Below, one piece after another: positions 9,325-12,415 of a stretch of 12,415 nt of DNA. This stretch comes from Pseudomonadota bacterium. GTDB taxonomy: Bacteria; Pseudomonadota; Alphaproteobacteria; Rhizobiales; Beijerinckiaceae. Both the position numbers and the translations under genes were made by a program. Location of the stretch: the NCBI GenBank assembly GCA_023426505.1, contig JAFAAP010000239.1, positions 1 through 12,415 on the forward strand. Direction: 5' to 3'. Position 1 is the first letter of the stretch; each line of letters opens with the position of its first letter. Under the pieces are notes generated by a model, which saw nothing but the letters and a program-made list of their open reading frames with translations, had not been told where the DNA came from and ran no database searches.

Positions 9325-10302
9325 ATGTTCTCGGCTTGCCGTGGCGCCTTCGCCCTCTTGGCACTCCTTGCACTTGCCGCGCCGGGATCCGCGCAGCAGT
9401 CGCGGCAGGTCTTCCCTCTGCCCGAAGGCGCCTATCCGCATGACGTGGCACCCGCCCCGGATGGCAAGGTCTGGTACTCGGCGCAGCGCAACGGTGCCCT
9501 CGGTATCCTCGATCCGGGCACGGGCCAAAGCCGCGAGATCAAGCTCGGGCCAAAGTCGGCCCCGCACGGCGTGATCCAAGGTCCTGATGGTGCAGCCTGG
9601 CTCACCGACGGCGGACAGAACGCCATCGTGCGGGTCGATCCCCAGACCGAGAAGGTGCAGGTCTGGAAGCTCCCTGAGGACACCGGCTACACCAACCTGA
9701 ACACCGCCGTGTTCGACATGGACGGCGTGCACTGGTTCACGGGTCAGAACGGGTTCTACGGCCGGCTGAACCCGAGGAGCGGCGAGTTGAAGGTCTGGAA
9801 GGCGCCACACGGCCGCGGTCCCTACGGCATCACCGCCACGCCGGAGGGGGATGTCTACTATGCCTCGCTCGCCGGCAACCACATCGCCCGCATCGACAAG
9901 GCGACGGGCGAAGCGACTGTGATCGAACCGCCGACGAAGGGCCAGGGCGCCCGCCGCGTCTGGTCCGACTCGAAGGGGCGCATCTGGGTCTCGGAGTGGA
10001 ATGCCGGCCAGTTGGGGCTGTACGATCCGAAGACGAACGCCTGGCGCGAATGGAAGCTGCCGGGTGACAGGCCACAGGCCTACGCCGTCTATGTTGACGA
10101 CAGCGACATCGTCTGGGTGTCCGACTGGGGCGCCGATGCCATCCTGTCCTTCGATCCGGCCACCGAACAATTCACGAGCTATCCGATGTCGGAAGCGGAT
10201 GCCAACGTGCGCCAGATCCTCGGCCGGCCTGGCGAGGTCTGGCTGCCGGAATCGGGCGCGGACCGGCTGATGGTGATCCGCACCGCCCGGCAATCGCAGT
10301 GA
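9325..10302 (+). CDS. Secreted Vgb-like seven-bladed beta-propeller
   Basis: This 325-residue protein has a clear Sec signal peptide (hydrophobic core residues 8-19, cleavage after GSA near 23). Seven propeller repeats follow, each with the pattern P-x-(D/G)-(V/I)-x6-DG-x-(V/I)-W and D-P-x-(T/S)-G/T. These are seen in PHDVAPAPDGKVWYS, PHGVIQGPDGAAWLT, PYGITATPEGDVYYA and the SEWNAGQLG and SDWGADAIL segments. This is the Vgb/streptogramin-lyase-like fold (COG4257). Most chromosomal relatives do not act on streptogramins, so I do not call it a resistance lyase; its ligand is unknown. GGGAGG precedes the ATG. The stop overlaps the start of the cytochrome c gene (GTGA), so the two are translationally coupled and probably act together in the periplasm. 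Confidence 0.85.
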   Translation: MFSACRGAFALLALLALAAPGSAQQSRQVFPLPEGAYPHDVAPAPDGKVWYSAQRNGALGILDPGTGQSREIKLGPKSAPHGVIQGPDGAAWLTDGGQNAIVRVDPQTEKVQVWKLPEDTGYTNLNTAVFDMDGVHWFTGQNGFYGRLNPRSGELKVWKAPHGRGPYGITATPEGDVYYASLAGNHIARIDKATGEATVIEPPTKGQGARRVWSDSKGRIWVSEWNAGQLGLYDPKTNAWREWKLPGDRPQAYAVYVDDSDIVWVSDWGADAILSFDPATEQFTSYPMSEADANVRQILGRPGEVWLPESGADRLMVIRTARQSQ

Positions 10303-10694
10303 TTTGGCGCATCGTCCGTGCGGCGGCCCTTCTGCTGCTGATCACTGTCATCGGCGCACGCGCGGATGGTGGGGATCCGGTAAAGGGCGAGAAGATGTTC
10401 CAGTACTGCTACTCGTGCCACTCGGTGCAGCCGGACGAGACGAACCTGCAAGGACCGAACCTGCACGGGATCGTCGGCCGCAGGATCGCGTCGCAGGAGG
10501 GGTTTACCTATTCCCCTGCCCTGCGTGCCTTCGCCCAAAGGGAGGAGCGCTGGAGCGAGGCGCTCCTGGACCGCTATCTGGCGGCCCCTTACAAGCTGGT
10601 CCCGAAGACCAGCATGGCGTTTCCAGGGATCGAGGCGCAGGACGAACGTGCGGATCTCATCGCCTACCTGCGATCAACGAGTGGGCCTCCGTGA
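10299..10694 (+). CDS. Class I c-type cytochrome, periplasmic
   Basis: This 131-residue protein has a Sec signal peptide or anchor (about residues 3-22, ending ARA). A single class I cytochrome c domain follows, with the haem-attachment motif CYSCH at 37-41. The GPNLHGIVGR loop (52-61) and axial Met106 in KTSMAFPGI complete the fold, and it ends in a helix with DLIAYLRS. It resembles the c2/mitochondrial-type small cytochromes that carry one electron. The GTG start at 10299 overlaps the propeller stop by four bases, a classic coupling arrangement, and no better start lies downstream before the signal peptide. Coupling to the propeller suggests a two-protein redox unit with the propeller as partner or substrate-binding subunit. 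That function is inference. Confidence 0.92.
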   Translation: MIWRIVRAAALLLLITVIGARADGGDPVKGEKMFQYCYSCHSVQPDETNLQGPNLHGIVGRRIASQEGFTYSPALRAFAQREERWSEALLDRYLAAPYKLVPKTSMAFPGIEAQDERADLIAYLRSTSGPP

Positions 10695-10785
10695 CATGCC
10701 ATTGCACCCCTTCTCTTCCTGATGGTTTCCGATACCGGGTTGCCCATGCGTTGCCGATTTGGTTCGCGCCACGGATGCACGGCAC

Positions 10786-10816
10786 TTGACCCTGCCATCA
10801 TGGAAAGGTTCAGAAG
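10786..10816 (+). promoter_or_regulatory. Second CueR-like promoter, upstream of the copZ-like gene
   Basis: TTGACC (10786-10791) and a weak -10 (CAGAAG, 10811-10816) are separated by 19 bases, as in the copA promoter. The 21-base operator at 10789-10809 is a dyad centred on 10799. Its arms read ACCCTGCCAT and ATGGAAAGGT, and 8 of 10 base pairs are symmetric. The outer ACC...GGT and the inner CC...GG match the CueR box. The copZ-like start codon is about 34 bases beyond the -10. The -10 is poor, which is common for activator-dependent MerR promoters. Confidence 0.72.
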
Positions 10817-10849
10817 TGTTGGGACCAGAGCGAATCGAGGATCCCGACG

Positions 10850-11062
10850 ATGCATCTCTTCCACCTGCCCGGCCTGACGTGCGATGGCTGCCTGGGGTTC
10901 GTCACACGGGCCTTGCACGGCATCGATCCCGCGGCCCGCGTCGAGGCCGACCTCCGGGCCCGGACGATCCGCGTCATCTCCGCGCGCTTCGAGTCCGCCC
11001 TCCTGCGTGCCCTCCGGGAGGCCGGCTATGCGGCCGATCCGGTTCTCCAGGCTTGGGGGTGA
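10850..11062 (+). CDS. copZ: Small heavy-metal-binding domain protein, CopZ-like copper chaperone
   Basis: This 70-residue protein is a single heavy-metal-associated domain. The metal motif GLTCDGC is at residues 8-14, followed by a helix (FVTRALHGID), a strand with ARVEADLRARTIRV, and the second helix ending EAGYAADPV. Length and layout match cytosolic Cu(I) chaperones of the CopZ/Atx1 type, which hand copper to the N-terminal domains of CopA and to CueR. The usual Met before the motif is Leu (GLTC rather than GMTC), seen in some family members. GAGG lies about 9 bases before the ATG. It sits directly behind the second CueR-like promoter and is followed after 5 bases by the His/Cys-rich gene, so the two likely form a copper-induced operon. 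Confidence 0.82.
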   Translation: MHLFHLPGLTCDGCLGFVTRALHGIDPAARVEADLRARTIRVISARFESALLRALREAGYAADPVLQAWG

Positions 11063-11067
11063 CAGCC

Positions 11068-11538
11068 ATGCGGCTTACCTTGTTCAAGCCATCGTTTCGT
11101 GGGACACACCCGATTCTGACGGACAGGAGCGATTCTCCCTTGCGGCTGATGGGCGCCATCATCGTTGCTCTGCTTGCGTTCACCATGGCGATCTTCCCGA
11201 TCTCCGTGCCACAGGCGGCCGCGTCGGCCGGGCATCGGCACGCCGCGACCGTTGACACGGGGCACGCGCATGCCGCCTTCGATGGGCATCACGAGCATCC
11301 TGACGAGGTGGGGTCTCACGGCACCGACCTGGGTGTTGCGGCCGACCACGGCCAGGGCTCGCACGATTGTTCCGGTCCCGTTTGTTGCAGCATGGGCACC
11401 TGTCACGCGCTCCAGGCCAGCGTGCTGCCTGACCTCTCCACCCCCGCGGCTTCAACGATCCCCGTTGCAGTGCCCGGCGACGAGCAGGTCGAAGGCATCA
11501 CCGCAGGTGGCCTCGACAAGCCCCCACGAACCGTCTGA
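11068..11538 (+). CDS. Exported His/Cys-rich small protein, probable metal binder
   Basis: This 156-residue protein has a hydrophobic segment at about residues 27-47 ending in PQAAASA, a signal peptide or N-terminal anchor. A region with 11 His between residues 56 and 113 follows (HRH, HAH, HHEH clusters). A Cys cluster (C101, C106, C107, C112) ends in CSMGTCHA, and a Pro/Thr-rich tail closes the protein. Such His and Cys density strongly suggests periplasmic binding of Cu or another soft metal; I do not recognise a named family. The start is uncertain. ATG 11068 has GGGGGT upstream and follows the copZ-like stop by 5 bases. TTG 11140 has AGGAG 10 bases before it and ATG 11149 follows; either would give a tighter signal peptide. 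It is probably cotranscribed with the chaperone, and a GC hairpin follows its stop. Confidence 0.7.
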   Translation: MRLTLFKPSFRGTHPILTDRSDSPLRLMGAIIVALLAFTMAIFPISVPQAAASAGHRHAATVDTGHAHAAFDGHHEHPDEVGSHGTDLGVAADHGQGSHDCSGPVCCSMGTCHALQASVLPDLSTPAASTIPVAVPGDEQVEGITAGGLDKPPRTV

Positions 11539-11545
11539 GCCAGGC

Positions 11546-11563
11546 GCGGGCCATTGGGCCCGC
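11546..11563 (+). terminator. GC-rich hairpin after the His/Cys-rich gene, possible terminator
   Basis: GCGGGCC (11546-11552) and GGCCCGC (11557-11563) form a perfect 7-base stem with an ATTG loop, 8 bases after the stop codon. No T tract follows, so intrinsic termination is uncertain. The position suggests the end of the copZ-like operon. Confidence 0.5.
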
Positions 11564-11740
11564 ACGAACCAGCGCGCCCGCTCATGAGAGCCGGCGGCGA
11601 CCGTCCTGAAGCTTGAACCGGTCACCCTTCCCAGAACGCGATCAGAATGTAGGCCCGTCGTATCGGCTGGACTCCTTGTCCGCCCGGACGCCGCCTCGAT
11701 TCAGAACCGCCCTGTGGAAGTCCGCCCGGAGACGGACCCC

Positions 11741-11998
11741 ATGATGAAACTCTTTTCCCTGGCAGGACTCGGACTGGGTCTGGCTGCCTGCGTGCCTTCC
11801 CAGCCTCCCTCCTACCTCGCGTCGGCGGCCGATCCTGCCGTGGGCGTCCGCCCGCCGGCCTACTCCTCCGTCACCGCGGGCGTGCGCGGCTACGACGTCG
11901 TCGATCCCCTCGACTGGCGCGAGCTCAACCGACGCGTCACGCCGGGCGCCGCACCCGAACGGGACGACAGCAACGATGCCGCCCGACGGGGCCGATGA
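11741..11998 (+). CDS. Small lipoprotein upstream of the TolC-like gene
   Basis: This 85-residue protein has a lipoprotein signal (MMKLFSLAGLGLGLAAC, lipobox LAAC, lipidated Cys17). The short, polar, Pro-rich mature region includes RPPAYSSVTAGVRGYDVVDPLDWRELN. I do not recognise a named family. The V-x-DPLDWRELNRR stretch near its end is the kind of conserved tail seen in small lipoproteins encoded next to TolC-like genes. I chose ATG 11741 (the next codon is also ATG) because GGAGA lies about 9 bases upstream and it gives a compact signal; an open frame from 11714 adds residues that would disturb it. The TolC-like gene starts shortly after its stop, so one operon is likely, and an accessory envelope role in metal efflux is inferred. 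Confidence 0.7.
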   Translation: MMKLFSLAGLGLGLAACVPSQPPSYLASAADPAVGVRPPAYSSVTAGVRGYDVVDPLDWRELNRRVTPGAAPERDDSNDAARRGR

Positions 11999-12022
11999 CC
12001 CATGCACCAGGAAGACCACGCA

Positions 12023-12415
12023 ATGACTGAAAAGAACCCCGCGGGACCAACCCGCCGACTGGGGCTGCTCGGGGGCGTCATCGCCTCTCTGATGCTGGGC
12101 GGCTGCGTCTCGTTCTCGGCCGATGGCGGCCTGTCGACGGCGCAGGCCGTCGCCTACACGGAACTCGGCAAGGACGTCGTCAAGATCACCAGCGAGGCCG
12201 AGGCCCTCGGCATCCAGCAGCGGGTCGAGGAGCTCCTGAAGCGCCCGCTCACCCCGGACAGCGCCGTGCAGATCGCCCTGCTGAAGAACCGCGGCCTGCA
12301 AGCCGCGTTCAACGACCTCGGCGTCTCGGAGGCCGACTACGTCCAGACCAGCCTGCCCCCGAGGCCCCCGGTCTCTCTGTCGCGCCGCGGCGGCACCGTG
12401 GAGCAGGAGGGCGAG
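12023..12415 (+). CDS. TolC/CusC-like outer-membrane efflux lipoprotein, 5' part (cut by window end)
   Basis: The first 131 codons of an outer-membrane channel protein are present. A lipoprotein signal (lipobox LGGC, lipidated Cys28) is followed by a linker containing ELGKDVVKITSEAEA. The first TolC-type helical unit has the classic LTPDSAVQIALLKNRGLQAA and EADYVQTSLPP sequence. TolC/CusC proteins trimerise to form the outer-membrane exit duct of RND or other efflux pumps; the lipid-anchored type resembles CusC/NodT. I chose ATG 12023 because AGGAAG lies 8 bases upstream; an in-frame ATG at 12002 is the alternative. The frame is open to the last base. Context suggests metal (copper) efflux, and the pump subunits or a multicopper oxidase would be expected downstream. 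Confidence 0.85.
   Translation, partial: MTEKNPAGPTRRLGLLGGVIASLMLGGCVSFSADGGLSTAQAVAYTELGKDVVKITSEAEALGIQQRVEELLKRPLTPDSAVQIALLKNRGLQAAFNDLGVSEADYVQTSLPPRPPVSLSRRGGTVEQEGE

Noticed and set aside
9202..10293. 363-codon open frame on the minus strand opposite the propeller gene
   Set aside because: It mirrors the propeller repeats in antisense, lacks recognisable domains, and the plus-strand gene has a signal peptide, ribosome binding site and repeats.
9325..10302. Reading the Vgb-like gene as a streptogramin resistance lyase
   Set aside because: The fold is shared by many environmental proteins, this one is secreted and coupled to a cytochrome, and I could not identify the lyase His/Glu active-site set.
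11612..11650. Possible third CueR-like promoter (TTGAAC followed by CCCTTCCC)
   Set aside because: There is no matching GGAAGG arm and no -10 at 19 bases, so the dyad requirement fails.

Overview
The window is GC-rich and most of its genes look alphaproteobacterial, best matching the Methylobacterium/Microvirga group (Rhizobiales). This rests on codon use and on families I recognise: DUF421, the TIGR02587/TIGR02588 pair, low-affinity iron permease, an IS630-type transposase and a CueR/CopA copper system. It reads as an accessory region, perhaps a plasmid or island. A left block of small membrane and stress genes is separated by a decayed insertion sequence from a copper-homeostasis block that runs off the right edge.

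Left block (about 1-3300). The first 270 bases hold no gene but several short inverted repeats. A frameshifted C-terminal remnant of a membrane protein follows (280-575). A DUF421/YetF-like protein on the minus strand is divergent from a TIGR02587 membrane protein, which is followed by its usual partner TIGR02588. The 227-base divergent gap contains two motifs resembling EcfG general-stress promoters, one in each direction. A low-affinity iron permease family gene converges on this pair. From about 3520 to 4042 lies the C-terminal part of an IS630 transposase that lacks the first catalytic Asp.

Copper block (4097-12415). A Tat-exported cupin-like protein is divergent from copA, a Cu(I) P1B-1 ATPase with two heavy-metal-binding domains. 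copA has a textbook CueR-type promoter: a dyad operator inside a 19-base spacer. copA is followed by cueR, with C112, C120 and S77 in the Cu(I)-selective positions, and then by a membrane class III adenylate/guanylate cyclase, all closely spaced. Next come a secreted seven-bladed Vgb-like propeller and a class I cytochrome c whose start overlaps the propeller stop. A second CueR-like operator/promoter at 10786-10816 precedes a small CopZ-like chaperone and a His/Cys-rich exported protein. The window ends in a small lipoprotein and the first 131 codons of a TolC/CusC-like outer-membrane lipoprotein.

Taken together, CueR would sense cytoplasmic Cu(I) and switch on two promoters. One drives CopA for export across the inner membrane. 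The other drives the chaperone and the His/Cys-rich protein. TolC could complete efflux across the outer membrane. The roles of the cyclase, the propeller/cytochrome pair and the degenerate cupin in a copper locus are not established and are the most interesting open points.
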